A stretch of DNA of 64,000 nt from Nitrobium sp046350935 (GTDB lineage: Bacteria; Nitrospirota; Thermodesulfovibrionia; Thermodesulfovibrionales; Dissulfurispiraceae): contig JAXLZK010000004.1 in the NCBI GenBank assembly GCA_046350935.1, forward strand, positions 85,893-149,892, read 5' to 3'. The notes under the pieces are model-generated. The model was not told the origin of the DNA. It saw only the letters and a list, made by a program, of their open reading frames with translations, and ran no database searches. Below are positions 1-8,338 of this stretch, in pieces (position 1 is the first letter of the stretch; each line of letters opens with the position of its first letter). The position numbers were made by a program, and so were the translations under genes.

Positions 1-2
1 GG

Positions 3-959
3 CGCATCGGGGAGCTGGGGCGGACCCTGGCCGCATGCCTTGTTGTTCTCCTTTTCGGGGCGGCGTCCGCCCCGGGGCATGAGCAGGAGGCCCCTCACCG
101 TGAGCAGGCGGGGGAGGCCGGACCACCGGCCGCGCAGTCTGTCGGAAACCCGGCCGAAACAACCGGCAAGAAGCCGGCGGGCAGGCCGGCCGGACAAACG
201 GACGAAAAGGCCCCCGGAGAGGTGGGGATCGTGGAGAAGCTGGGGCAGACCGTCGCCCTCGACGCGGTCTTCTACGATGAAGACGGGCGGGCCCGCCCTC
301 TGCGGCAGTGGGTGGACCGGCCCGTCATCCTGAGCCTGATCTACTTCAACTGCGACCGCATCTGCCCGCAGTTCCTCGGGGGGCTGGCAGAGGCCCTGGA
401 AAAGGCGACTCCGGTTCCCGGAAAAGAGTACACAGTCCTCACCGTCAGTTTCGATCCGGGCGACACCCCCCGGGGAGCGCGCAATGCCAAAAGAAACTAC
501 CTGAGGGCGATGGGGTCCGGGTTTCCCGTGGACGCCTGGCGCTTCCTTGTGGGCGATGCGCAAAACATTCAGAAGCTCCTCGACTCCGTGGGGTTCAGTA
601 TCAGGGGGGAGGAGATGCACGGGTACTCTCATCCCGTCGCCCTGATCGTCCTTTCTCCCGAAGGGAAGATCGTACGGTACCTCTACACTTCCAACTACGC
701 CTACGGCTCGCCCGCCCGCATCGGTTTTTTGCCGTTCGATCTCTCGATGGCCATCTCTTCTGCGGCAAAGGGGCAGGTGGTGCAGGCGGTGAAGACGGAG
801 GGCGCCTTTTGCTTCTCCCGCCCGCCGAAGGGCCAGGAGGCCTTTTTTACGATCCTCAAGATATTCGGCGCCGTGACGCTGCTCCTGATCACCGGCGCTC
901 TCGCCGGTATGATCCTGGCGGGAAGAAAGATAAGGAGGAGCGATGGAGCAGGGAAATAG
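3..959 (+). CDS. SCO1/SenC-family copper chaperone (5' end outside window)
   Basis: SCO-type thioredoxin-fold protein expected to deliver copper to the CuA centre of the downstream oxidase. The frame is open from the first bases and begins inside a hydrophobic signal-like segment ending in Ala-Ser-Ala, followed by a Pro/Gly/Lys-rich linker, so the true start lies before the window. A GTG at 222 would skip the signal and is unlikely. The copper-binding CxxxC motif (NCDRICP, Cys codons at 351 and 363) and the distal conserved His (GYSHP, codon at 630) are both present. A C-terminal hydrophobic segment (about 845-920) suggests a membrane anchor, which is less usual for SCO proteins with an N-terminal signal. 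It overlaps the next gene by 17 nt, so the two are translationally linked. Family assignment is firm; the copper partner is inferred from context. Confidence 0.9.
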   Translation, partial: RIGELGRTLAACLVVLLFGAASAPGHEQEAPHREQAGEAGPPAAQSVGNPAETTGKKPAGRPAGQTDEKAPGEVGIVEKLGQTVALDAVFYDEDGRARPLRQWVDRPVILSLIYFNCDRICPQFLGGLAEALEKATPVPGKEYTVLTVSFDPGDTPRGARNAKRNYLRAMGSGFPVDAWRFLVGDAQNIQKLLDSVGFSIRGEEMHGYSHPVALIVLSPEGKIVRYLYTSNYAYGSPARIGFLPFDLSMAISSAAKGQVVQAVKTEGAFCFSRPPKGQEAFFTILKIFGAVTLLLITGALAGMILAGRKIRRSDGAGK

Positions 960-2550
960 CTCTCCCCATGAGGAGAGTTTCTTCGCGGACCGGGGAAAAT
1001 ACCGCGGCGTGCGCGCTTGGATGATGTCGGTGGACCACAAGAGGATCGGCGTCATGTACCTCGCCGCCCTCCTTCTGTTCTTCTCCGCCGGAACCATCCT
1101 GGGAGTCCTTATCCGGCTCAGCCTGATCGACCCCGGGAGGATCATGTCCGCCCATAACTACAACCGGCTTTTTACCATGCACGGGATCATCCAGATATTC
1201 CTCTTCATCATTCCGGGCATCCCCGTCTCTTTCGGGAACTTCTTCCTTCCGCTCCATATCGGGGCGCGGGATGTCGCTTTTCCCCGCCTGAACCGCTTCT
1301 CCTGGTGGCTGTACCTGACCGGGGCGGCCCTGGCCCTCCTGTCTCTTTTCTTCGGGGGCGGGGCGCTGGATACCGGATGGACGTTCTACGCTCCCTACAG
1401 CCTGCAGTCGAAAACCAATGTGTCCTTCGCGGTGTTTGCGGTCTTTCTTCTCGGTTTTTCCTCCATCCTCACCGGGCTCAACTTTGTCACTACCATCCAC
1501 CGGCTCAGGGCCCCGGGGATGACGTGGTACCGCCTCCCTCTCTTCGTATGGACCCTCTACGCCACCGGATGGGTGCAGCTGCTCGCCACGCCCGTTATTG
1601 CCCTTTCCCTGCTCCTTATCATTCTGGAGAGGTTCTTCGGGCTCGGCTTTTTCGATCCGGGGAAGGGCGGAGACCCGCTCCTCTTCGAGCATCTCTTCTG
1701 GATCTACTCCCATCCTGCGGTGTATATCATGATCCTCCCCGCCATGGGAGTCATCTCCGAAATCATTCCGGTTTTCGCCCGGAAGGCGGTGTTCGGATAC
1801 AAGGCGGTCGCTTTCTCTTCCCTGGCGATCGCGAGCGTCGGATACCTGGTATGGGGCCATCACATGTTCACCAGCGGGATGAGCGATACGGCGCGGGCGC
1901 TCTTCTCCCTGATCACCTTCCTGGTTGCGGTGCCCAGCGGGGTCAAGGTCTTCAACTGGGTGGCGACGCTCCATAAGGGCGCCATCAAGGTGGACGCACC
2001 GCTGCTCTTTGCGCTGACGTTCATCTTCCTTTTTTCCATCGGGGGGCTGACCGGGCTCATGAACGGCGCGCTCGCCACCAACCTGCACCTGCACGGCACC
2101 TACTTCATCGTCGCGCATTTCCATTACGTGATGTTCGGCGGTGTCGGGTTTGCATTCCTTGCGGGGCTGCATTACTGGTTCCCCAAGATGTTCGGAAGGA
2201 TGTACGACGAGCGGACGGCGAAGATCGGGTGCTGGGTCCTTTTCGTGGGCTTCAACCTGCTCTACTTCAGCATGTTCATTCTGGGGGTGCAGGGGATGCC
2301 GCGGAGGTATTTCGATTATCCTCCGCACTATTTTACCGGGCAGCTCGTCTCCACTGCCGGCTCGTGGATAACGGCCGCAGGAGTCGCGCTCATCTTTTTT
2401 AACCTGGTCCGTGCGCTTTTCCGGGGAGAGAGCGCTCCGGCGGACCCCTGGGGCGGCGGAACCCTGGAGTGGAGCATTCCCTCTCCTCCCCCGGAGGAAA
2501 ATTTCGGAGAGACCCCGGTGGTTACCCGCGGGCCTTATTCCTACCGATGA
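943..2550 (+). CDS. ctaD: Cytochrome c oxidase subunit I (A2-type haem-copper oxidase)
   Basis: Catalytic subunit of an aa3/caa3-type terminal oxidase, 535 residues with about 12 membrane helices. Visible ligands include a low-spin haem His (FTMHG), the CuB His and cross-linked Tyr in HPAVY (His257, Tyr261), the His306-His307 pair, the K-channel Lys335 in VPSGVKVFNW, and the haem histidines 392 and 394 in AHFHY. The helix VI Glu of A1 oxidases (HPEVY) is Ala259 here and is preceded by Tyr255-Ser256. That is the YS motif that defines A2-type oxidases such as those of Thermus and Rhodothermus. ATG at 943 overlaps the SCO gene, and the stop overlaps the subunit III start (ATGA). Confidence 0.97.
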   Translation: MEQGNSSPHEESFFADRGKYRGVRAWMMSVDHKRIGVMYLAALLLFFSAGTILGVLIRLSLIDPGRIMSAHNYNRLFTMHGIIQIFLFIIPGIPVSFGNFFLPLHIGARDVAFPRLNRFSWWLYLTGAALALLSLFFGGGALDTGWTFYAPYSLQSKTNVSFAVFAVFLLGFSSILTGLNFVTTIHRLRAPGMTWYRLPLFVWTLYATGWVQLLATPVIALSLLLIILERFFGLGFFDPGKGGDPLLFEHLFWIYSHPAVYIMILPAMGVISEIIPVFARKAVFGYKAVAFSSLAIASVGYLVWGHHMFTSGMSDTARALFSLITFLVAVPSGVKVFNWVATLHKGAIKVDAPLLFALTFIFLFSIGGLTGLMNGALATNLHLHGTYFIVAHFHYVMFGGVGFAFLAGLHYWFPKMFGRMYDERTAKIGCWVLFVGFNLLYFSMFILGVQGMPRRYFDYPPHYFTGQLVSTAGSWITAAGVALIFFNLVRALFRGESAPADPWGGGTLEWSIPSPPPEENFGETPVVTRGPYSYR

Positions 2551-3182
2551 GCGCGCCCCCCGCCACCGGGACAACCCGTACGGCCGAAGAGCACCGGGTG
2601 GGACGCCATGGCGCCGCTTTCGGCATGTGGCTGTTCCTCGTTACGGAGCTGCTTTTTTTCGGGGGCCTCTTCCTCCTCTATTCGGTGTTCCGTGCGAAAT
2701 ACCCGCAGGAATTTCATGCCGCTGCCCGTGCGGAGAATACCGTTCTGGGCTCGGTAAATACCGTCATTCTCATCACCAGCAGCCTGAGCATCGCCCTTGC
2801 GCTCTCCGCCCTGAAGGAAGGGAGAAAGAGGCTGTCTGCCTGCCTGCAGGGAGTGACCCTCCTCTTCGGGAGCGCCTTCCTGGTGAACAAGTATTTCGAG
2901 TGGGGTGAAAAGATCGCGCACGGTATGTACCCCGACTCTCCGGTGCTGCTGCAGAAGGGAAAGGGGGAGACGCTTTTTTACAGCCTCTACTATGTCATGA
3001 CAGGGCTGCACGGACTGCACGTGCTCATCGGCATCTGCGTCATCGCGGCAATGCTGTGGCTCACCGTCCGGGAAAGGATCACCGCCCGCGATTTCGTGAA
3101 ACTCGAGAATACGGGCCTCTACTGGCACTTTGTCGATATCGTGTGGATCTACCTTTTCCCGCTGTTCTATCTGGTGACGTAA
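2547..3182 (+). CDS. ctaE: Cytochrome c oxidase subunit III
   Basis: Integral membrane subunit III of the haem-copper oxidase (211 residues, about five helices). The conserved helix I pattern (GMWLFLVTELLFFGGLF) and the TGLHGLHVLIG and YWHFVDIVW signatures near the C-terminus are present. I chose the ATG at 2547 because it overlaps the ctaD stop as ATGA. An upstream in-frame start at 2469 would sit deep inside ctaD. It stabilises subunit I and is encoded in the usual oxidase operon. Confidence 0.95.
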   Translation: MSAPPATGTTRTAEEHRVGRHGAAFGMWLFLVTELLFFGGLFLLYSVFRAKYPQEFHAAARAENTVLGSVNTVILITSSLSIALALSALKEGRKRLSACLQGVTLLFGSAFLVNKYFEWGEKIAHGMYPDSPVLLQKGKGETLFYSLYYVMTGLHGLHVLIGICVIAAMLWLTVRERITARDFVKLENTGLYWHFVDIVWIYLFPLFYLVT

Positions 3183-3192
3183 GGAGAAATAC

Positions 3193-3480
3193 ATGGAAGA
3201 AGAAAACGCATCAGTGTCCGGTGCACGCCGCCGGACCTACTTTGCCGTCTGGGGGGCTCTCCTTTTCCTTACCGCCCTTACGATCGCCGCATCCGGAGCC
3301 GGCCGGCAGTACGGAGTCCTTCTTTCCCTCTGTATCGCCTCGTGCAAGGCGGGGCTCGTCCTCGTCTTCTTCATGCACCTGCGGCACGAAAGGATCTTCC
3401 TGAAGGCCGTCGTGGCGCTTGCGGTGCTGACCCTGACCGCACTGATCCTGCTCACCTTTGCCGATGTGGCGTACCGGTGA
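3193..3480 (+). CDS. ctaF: Cytochrome c oxidase subunit IV (prokaryotic small subunit)
   Basis: Small membrane protein of 95 residues with three predicted helices, placed between subunits III and II. The pattern KAGLVLVFFMHLRHE at the second helix is the hallmark of the bacterial subunit IV/CyoD-like family. RBS AAGGAGAAA lies just before the ATG. Its role in assembly or stability of the oxidase is known for the family, not shown by this sequence. Confidence 0.88.
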   Translation: MEEENASVSGARRRTYFAVWGALLFLTALTIAASGAGRQYGVLLSLCIASCKAGLVLVFFMHLRHERIFLKAVVALAVLTLTALILLTFADVAYR

Positions 3481-3485
3481 GGAAC

Positions 3486-4388
3486 ATGGTATCCGGGGTA
3501 TCCAACACCGCAGAGAAAATCGATGCCGTCTTCCTTTTTATTGTGGGCGTGTCCGTGGCGCTTCTGGTGCTTGTGACGGCCCTTATGCTCTTTTTTGTCG
3601 TCCGGTACAACAGGAAAAGGCACCCGGTGCCCGGGGACGCAGAGGGAAATCTCTTCCTCGAGATAATCTGGACTGCGGTCCCCACCGTCATCGTCCTCGC
3701 CATGTTCTATTACGGGTGGTCCGATTTCGCCTATATCCGCAACGCCCCCAAGGACGCCCTCCCGGTGCAGGTGACGGGACGGAACTGGTCGTGGCTATTC
3801 ACCTACGCCAACGGGATGCAGAGCGACGTGCTGAAGGTGCCGCGCAACAGACCGGTGAAGCTTTCCCTTATTTCTGTCGATATGCTCCACAGCTTTTATA
3901 TCCCTGCCTTCAGGATAAAGGAGGACGCGGTCCCCGGAATGAAGACCCATCTGTGGTTCAATTCCCGCGAGTCGGGGTCTTACGAGATTTACTGCACGGA
4001 ATACTGCGGGGCAGGGCATTCCCGCATGCGCTCCGCGGTGGTGGTGCTCCCGGAAGGTGAATTCGACGCCTGGTATGCGGGGCGCGGCGAAGGGGGCGGG
4101 AAGAGCATGAAGAGGAGGCTGCTCAGCGAAAAAGGCTGCCTCGGATGCCATAGCACGGACGGATCGAAAGGGGCGGGGCCGACTCTTCAGGACATTTTCG
4201 GACGGAATACCCTTGTAGTGACTGCGGGCAAGGAACGGCAGCTCGTTGCCGACGAGGAGTATCTGAGAAAATCGGTCCTGCAGCCGGGGGCGGATGTGGT
4301 GAAGGGGTATCCGCCTATCATGCCGGCGCTGCCGATGAGCAGCGAGGAGCTGGATGCCCTGATCGCCGAAGTGAAGGCCCTGCGTTAG
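3486..4388 (+). CDS. ctaC: Cytochrome c oxidase subunit II with fused cytochrome c domain (caa3 type)
   Basis: Subunit II accepts electrons at the binuclear CuA site and passes them to subunit I. Two N-terminal membrane helices are followed by the cupredoxin domain with His135 (DMLHSF) and the CuA cluster Cys170, Cys174, His178 and Met181 (CTEYCGAGHSRM). The C-terminal cytochrome c domain has CLGCH (Cys218-Cys221-His222) and a candidate Met ligand in PPIMPALPM. The fusion makes this a caa3-type enzyme. I chose the ATG at 3486, which follows a GTGAGG just upstream. A GTG at 3477, overlapping the ctaF stop, is the alternative. It is the last oxidase gene; a 217-bp gap with its own promoter follows. 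Confidence 0.95.
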   Translation: MVSGVSNTAEKIDAVFLFIVGVSVALLVLVTALMLFFVVRYNRKRHPVPGDAEGNLFLEIIWTAVPTVIVLAMFYYGWSDFAYIRNAPKDALPVQVTGRNWSWLFTYANGMQSDVLKVPRNRPVKLSLISVDMLHSFYIPAFRIKEDAVPGMKTHLWFNSRESGSYEIYCTEYCGAGHSRMRSAVVVLPEGEFDAWYAGRGEGGGKSMKRRLLSEKGCLGCHSTDGSKGAGPTLQDIFGRNTLVVTAGKERQLVADEEYLRKSVLQPGADVVKGYPPIMPALPMSSEELDALIAEVKALR

Positions 4389-4497
4389 AAAGCAGTACGT
4401 CACGAGACCTGCCCGGCTTCCCATCGACTCAATTTGACCGGGGGTAGCCTAAAATGACCCACCTGAAATGATGCACTTTTCTGTCTCCATCCGTGTT

Positions 4498-4530
4498 TTG
4501 ACACATAACTATCTGAAATATATTTATAAT
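4498..4530 (+). promoter_or_regulatory. Sigma-70-type promoter for the sigma-factor gene
   Basis: TTGACA at 4498-4503 is followed 17 nt later by TATTTA (4521-4526), merging into TATAAT (4525-4530). The region is AT-rich within a GC-rich background and lies about 75 nt before the sigma-factor start. Confidence 0.45.
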
Positions 4531-4605
4531 TAGTGTTCGGCACCACTCTTGCTAGATAAACTGACCATAAGTATCCTGAAGAGGCGTCTGAAGGAGGATA
4601 GGTGA

Positions 4606-6108
4606 GTGGACAATACGTTGGATCTTTATGAGAAGGAGTTTGCCGATGATTCCGCTTTGGATGTTTTTGATGATCCCGCTCTCCTCGAGGGCAGGGAGCC
4701 CATCAATGTCGAAGCCCTTTCCGCGTCGTTCACCGGGGAGGCGAAGAGTCTTTCCGCCCTGGAAATGGGAACTGTCGATATGTACATCAAGGGGATACGG
4801 AACATTCATCCCCTCTCGAAAGAAGGCGAGGTCGAGATAGCTCAACAGATCGAGGAGTGTAAAGGGAGAGTTGCGGAGGCGCTCTTTACCACTCCCCTGG
4901 TCGTTAAAAAATTGATTCTTCTGGGTGAACGGGTAGAGGCGGGTATGGTCCCTTTGACAGACCTGGTCCTCGACGGAGAGGATCTTTCAGAAGAGGACAT
5001 TCTGGCGGAAAAGGAACGGTTTTCCCGGATCATCGTCGAGATCGGAAGCCTGTTCGCCCGCAGGGAGATGCTCAGGGGAGAGAGGAGAGCCGACTCCTGG
5101 CCGAAGAGGAGGGAGCGCATCAATCAGCTTCTGCAGACCAACAGCGAAAGCCTGGTGGCGCGGGTGCGGGAGCTCGGGCTGAAAGAGGCGGCTGTCGGCA
5201 CCTTTTCGGATGACGTAAAGGCAGCGGGAAAGCGGCTCGATCTTCTGTACCGCGAAAGCGTCAGAAGGGGGTTGGCCGGGGACGCGTTAGATAACCGGGA
5301 GAGTCCGGCTGCTGAAATAGAGGAACTGGAGGCCGCGGTCGGGTTGAGCGCTGCCGAAATCAGGGACTTTATCGAGGAGCTTGGCCGGCGGGAGTCCGAT
5401 GCCACCGATGCCAAGGGACGGCTGGTCGAGGCGAACCTCAAGCTGGTAATCAGTGTTGCGAAAAGATACCTGGGAAAGGGTCTGAGCATGGGGGACCTCA
5501 TCCAGGAGGGGAACATCGGACTGATGCGCGCAGTGGACAAGTTCGACTACCGGAGGGGGTATAAGTTCAGTACCTATGCAACTTGGTGGATACGGCAGGC
5601 TATCGGCAGAGCGATCTCCGACCACGCGCGATTGATCCGCATCCCCGTCCACATGCAGGACACCATAAAGAGGGTGAAAAAAATCATCCAGAAGACGATG
5701 CAGGAATCGGGAGAGGAGCCTTCCCCCTGCGAGATTGCCCACCGGGCGCGCATACCCGTGGAGAAGGTGCTGGACGCGCTGCAGATCTCACGGGAACCCC
5801 TCTCCATAGAGACCCCCCTCGGCGAAGAGGAGGATGCGCTGCTCAAGGACTTTATCGAAGACAAGTCCCTCGACTCGCCTCTCGAGTCCGCCCTGCAGAG
5901 GGACATTCAGAGGAATCTTGAAAAGATTCTGCATACCCTTTCTCCCAAAGAGGAAATGGTGATACGCAAGCGCTTCGGCATCGGAGAGAACCCGCAAACC
6001 CTGGAGGAGGTCAGCCGTTTCATGGAGATCACGCGCGAGCGCGTCCGCCAGATACAGATCAGGGCGATAAAAAAGATGAAGCTGCCCGCAAGGGCTTTGC
6101 TGAGATAA
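4606..6108 (+). CDS. RNA polymerase sigma-70 family factor (RpoD/RpoS-like)
   Basis: Primary-like sigma factor of 500 residues. The N-terminus is a short acidic tail rather than a full region 1.1. Region 1.2 (around 65-85) and a non-conserved insert of about 200 residues follow. Region 2 is strong (NLKLVISVAKRYLGKG, GYKFSTYATWWIRQAIGR) and continues to the region 3 start (RLIRIPVHM). Region 4.2 carries the helix-turn-helix TRERVRQIQIRAIKKMK. The start is GTG at 4606 with AAGGAGG at 4591-4597. The wording SDHARLIRIPVHM differs slightly from the housekeeping consensus, and region 1.1 is lacking, so it may be an alternative (group 2) factor. I therefore leave the symbol blank. Confidence 0.93.
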   Translation: MDNTLDLYEKEFADDSALDVFDDPALLEGREPINVEALSASFTGEAKSLSALEMGTVDMYIKGIRNIHPLSKEGEVEIAQQIEECKGRVAEALFTTPLVVKKLILLGERVEAGMVPLTDLVLDGEDLSEEDILAEKERFSRIIVEIGSLFARREMLRGERRADSWPKRRERINQLLQTNSESLVARVRELGLKEAAVGTFSDDVKAAGKRLDLLYRESVRRGLAGDALDNRESPAAEIEELEAAVGLSAAEIRDFIEELGRRESDATDAKGRLVEANLKLVISVAKRYLGKGLSMGDLIQEGNIGLMRAVDKFDYRRGYKFSTYATWWIRQAIGRAISDHARLIRIPVHMQDTIKRVKKIIQKTMQESGEEPSPCEIAHRARIPVEKVLDALQISREPLSIETPLGEEEDALLKDFIEDKSLDSPLESALQRDIQRNLEKILHTLSPKEEMVIRKRFGIGENPQTLEEVSRFMEITRERVRQIQIRAIKKMKLPARALLR

Positions 6109-6119
6109 AAGGGACGACG

Positions 6120-6150
6120 TTGCCCTGTCCTCTCCCGGTTTTGCTATAAT
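6120..6150 (+). promoter_or_regulatory. Extended -10 promoter for the small cytochrome c
   Basis: TTGCCC (6120-6125) and TATAAT (6145-6150) preceded by TGC give an extended -10 element. The spacer is 19 nt, slightly long. It lies 45 nt before the cytochrome start. Confidence 0.4.
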
Positions 6151-6194
6151 GGAGAGAGTTGGTGCTCACATATAGGCAATGAGGGAGACGAAAG

Positions 6195-6491
6195 ATGAAA
6201 AACAGGGCATTTTTCTTCCTGAGCGCGCTCCTCTGCTCGGTGCTGCTTCTGCCCGCTCACGGCAGCCCGGCAAAAGAGGCGAAGCTATGGACAAACCTGT
6301 GCGCCTCCTGTCACGACGGGAAAACCGCTCCTGACGCGGCGCTGCTGAAAGAAAAGTACGCGACGACGGACGAGTTCGTCGCTGCCGTTAAGAAGAAGGG
6401 AAGCCGCTGCATGAATATTCTGAAAAATAATGAAGCGGCGGTGCAGGAGATCGCACGGGAGCTCGGCATCGGCGCGCAGGCGGGGAAATAG
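6195..6491 (+). CDS. Small periplasmic mono-haem cytochrome c-like protein
   Basis: Protein of 98 residues with a Sec signal peptide (MKNRAFFFLSALLC... ending near AHGSP) and one haem-binding motif CASCH. A Met in SRCMNIL may be the distal axial ligand. The short mature length (about 75 residues) fits a class I cytochrome c electron carrier. It is monocistronic with its own promoter. The redox partner is unknown; the caa3 oxidase 2 kb upstream is an obvious candidate but this is inference. Confidence 0.85.
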   Translation: MKNRAFFFLSALLCSVLLLPAHGSPAKEAKLWTNLCASCHDGKTAPDAALLKEKYATTDEFVAAVKKKGSRCMNILKNNEAAVQEIARELGIGAQAGK

Positions 6492-6540
6492 AAGCGGAAC
6501 CGGGACCGCTCCCTTCTCCCCTTTTCTCTTCTGCGTGCGA

Positions 6541-6714
6541 TCAGGTGATCTTCTTGTAGACGGTGAAGCCCAGGAGCAGGAAGACGAGGAACATGACGAG
6601 AAAGACGATAAACAGGAACTTGGCGATTGCCGCTGCCGTGCCTGCAATCCCGGTGAATCCCAGAATACCCGCGACGACCGATATTACCAAAAAGATGAGC
6701 GCCCATTTCAGCAT
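6541..6714 (-). CDS. DUF1328 (YtjA-like) small membrane protein, copy 1
   Basis: A 57-residue hydrophobic protein starting MLKWALIFLVISVVAGILG, with the GFTGIAGTAAAIAKFLF core typical of DUF1328/YtjA. Two membrane helices are predicted. RBS GGAGGTGA precedes the ATG. A paralogue sits at 7796-7960 on the same strand, so the two flank the crp-like gene. The family has no firmly known function. Confidence 0.85.
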   Translation of the reverse strand: MLKWALIFLVISVVAGILGFTGIAGTAAAIAKFLFIVFLVMFLVFLLLGFTVYKKIT

Positions 6715-6831
6715 GGTTCACCTCCGTGCTTACACTTCTGTTGATACGGTGCTCTCCCTTTCTCTTTAAATTTTCCCACATTTCTCCTTCGCTTGCAACA
6801 TAGCTGCCCGGCGCGCTCCGGCGTGGGTCAT

Positions 6832-6861
6832 TTGCCCCGTCCGGGGAAATATTGCTACAAT
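6832..6861 (+). promoter_or_regulatory. Promoter for the Crp/Fnr regulator
   Basis: TTGCCC at 6832-6837, an 18-nt spacer, then TACAAT at 6856-6861 preceded by TGC (extended -10). The pattern resembles the promoter at 6120. Confidence 0.4.
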
Positions 6862-6995
6862 CAAAAGGGTGCGCCGCAGGATTGCTGGAGGAGTACCGCC
6901 CCTGGCCGGCCGCCCGGGAGAGCCCGGCTTCCGTCCGTCCCTCTCCTGCATCATACTTCTTGAAACAGTATTCAGGGCATCGGAGCGACGGTACT

Positions 6996-7682
6996 ATGAG
7001 CATTCTGAATTTGGTTGCAAACATTCCACTTTTTCACGGACTGCCGAGAGAGCACTTGGAAGAAGTTGTCGAGATAATGGTGGACCAGACCTTCGGCAGG
7101 GGGAAAGCCATTTTCTCCGAAGGGGAGGAGGCCGCAGGTTTCTATGTAGTGATCTCCGGGAGGGTGAAGATTTTCAAGCTCTCGTCGGAAGGGAAAGAGC
7201 AGGTGCTCCACTTTGTGGGTCCTGGAGAGTCCTTTGGAGAGGTGCCCATGTTTGCCGGGGGGTATTTCCCCGCCCACGCCGAAACCATCGAGAAGAGCCG
7301 GCTTTTCTTTTTCCCCCGCTCTTTTTTCCTCGAACTGATAAAGAGGGACCCTGCCGTTGCCATGAACATGCTGGCGGAGCTCTCGATGCGCCTGCGGCGC
7401 TTTACTCTGCTGGTGGAGGAGCTTTCCCTGAAGGAGGTCCCGGCGCGCCTCGCCGCCTACCTCCTGTATCTCAGCGACCGGGAGAGCGGGGCTGGCTACC
7501 TGGAGCTGAATGTCACCAAGGGGCAGCTGGCAAGCCTTCTGGGCACCATACCCGAGACGATGTCGAGGATTCTCGGAAAGATGACCGCCCAGGGCATTAT
7601 CGAAATGCAGGGGCGCAGAATCAGGATATGCGACAGGGACGCACTGGAAGAGCTTTCCGCCGGAAGAAAGGCCCTGCTGTGA
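6996..7682 (+). CDS. Crp/Fnr-family transcriptional regulator
   Basis: Regulator of 228 residues. The N-terminal cyclic-nucleotide-binding-type beta-barrel (about 1-120) has FYVVISGRVKIFK and GPGESFGEVPMF. It is followed by a dimerisation helix and a winged helix-turn-helix (TKGQLASLLGTIPETMSRIL) near 165-185. There is no N-terminal Cys cluster, so an FNR-type Fe-S sensor is unlikely. The phosphate-cassette Arg of true CRP is not obvious, so the ligand is unknown. I chose the ATG at 6996 because it begins the conserved fold; an in-frame start at 6852 would fall inside the promoter. It is flanked on both sides by DUF1328 genes. Confidence 0.9.
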   Translation: MSILNLVANIPLFHGLPREHLEEVVEIMVDQTFGRGKAIFSEGEEAAGFYVVISGRVKIFKLSSEGKEQVLHFVGPGESFGEVPMFAGGYFPAHAETIEKSRLFFFPRSFFLELIKRDPAVAMNMLAELSMRLRRFTLLVEELSLKEVPARLAAYLLYLSDRESGAGYLELNVTKGQLASLLGTIPETMSRILGKMTAQGIIEMQGRRIRICDRDALEELSAGRKALL

Positions 7683-7795
7683 TTGCCTGCGGGGAGCACA
7701 GGAATGGCTGATGTGGAGGCGTGCCTCCCCGCCACTCCCGCTCCTTTTCCGGTCCGACGGGTACCGGGCAGACAGGGATGCTCACCGCTTTTCCT

Positions 7796-7960
7796 CTAGA
7801 TACGCGATCTTCGGCCGAAGGCGAGGGAAACAAGGAACAGCACCAGGAAGATGATGAAGAGCACCTTTGCAAACCAGGCAGCAGTGCCTGCAATCCCCGC
7901 AAAACCGAAGATACCCGCAATGATCGCCACGATCAGAAAGACTATGGCCCACGATAACAT
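7796..7960 (-). CDS. DUF1328 (YtjA-like) small membrane protein, copy 2
   Basis: A 54-residue paralogue of the protein at 6541-6714, beginning MLSWAIVFLIVAIIAGIFG with the same GFAGIAGTAAWFAKVLF core and a basic C-terminus. GGAGGTGTTCT precedes the ATG at 7960. A very good promoter lies about 300 nt upstream on the same strand, which implies a long leader. Confidence 0.85.
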   Translation of the reverse strand: MLSWAIVFLIVAIIAGIFGFAGIAGTAAWFAKVLFIIFLVLFLVSLAFGRRSRI

Positions 7961-8338
7961 AGAACACCTCCTTGTCCTGCTGCGTGATGAGGGCTGCCGG
8001 GGCTTCATGAAGAGGGGAAGTCCCTCCTTCGGCTCCCGCGGTACCCGGGTTCTACTCGGCGGATGCCGCGTGCTTCTTGTAATCGGAAACAACGCGGGAT
8101 GCACCCTGCCGCAGGAAGAGTCCTGCACTGAGGTGCTGTTTCTCAGACGGCGCTTCCAGGAGCGTGTCGGATCCGTATGCTGAATAGGAGTCGGATCAGT
8201 AAGCGTTGGAGGAGGGACGGGTGCGTTGCCGGTCGGAATGCTTCTTGTGCTTATCTCTCCTTGCTACATTTATAGCAGATGCCCCGAGTGTTGTCAAGGA
8301 GCCGGCGGGCGCTGATCAGGCAGGATATGCTCCGGGTA
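7961..8338. other. Intergenic region with a minus-strand leader
   Basis: No convincing protein gene in these 378 bases. If the promoter at 8269-8297 is used, minus-strand transcription would give a leader of about 300 nt before the DUF1328 gene. Some self-complementary GC-rich stretches are present but no known RNA family is recognised. Confidence 0.4.
8269..8297 (-). promoter_or_regulatory. Near-consensus sigma-70 promoter
   Basis: Read on the minus strand: TTGACA (8297-8292), a 17-nt spacer, TATAAA (8274-8269). This is the best-matching promoter in the window. It points toward the DUF1328 gene at 7960, not at tupC. Confidence 0.6.

Noticed and set aside
889..2574. Open frame of 561 codons antisense to ctaD
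   Set aside because: Low-complexity, charged product with no motifs. It is a shadow of GC-rich coding on the plus strand.
4410..4480. Possible insertion-sequence end (phrases such as GGGGGTAGCCTAAAATGACCC)
   Set aside because: No partner inverted repeat or transposase fragment nearby; the resemblance is too vague to call.
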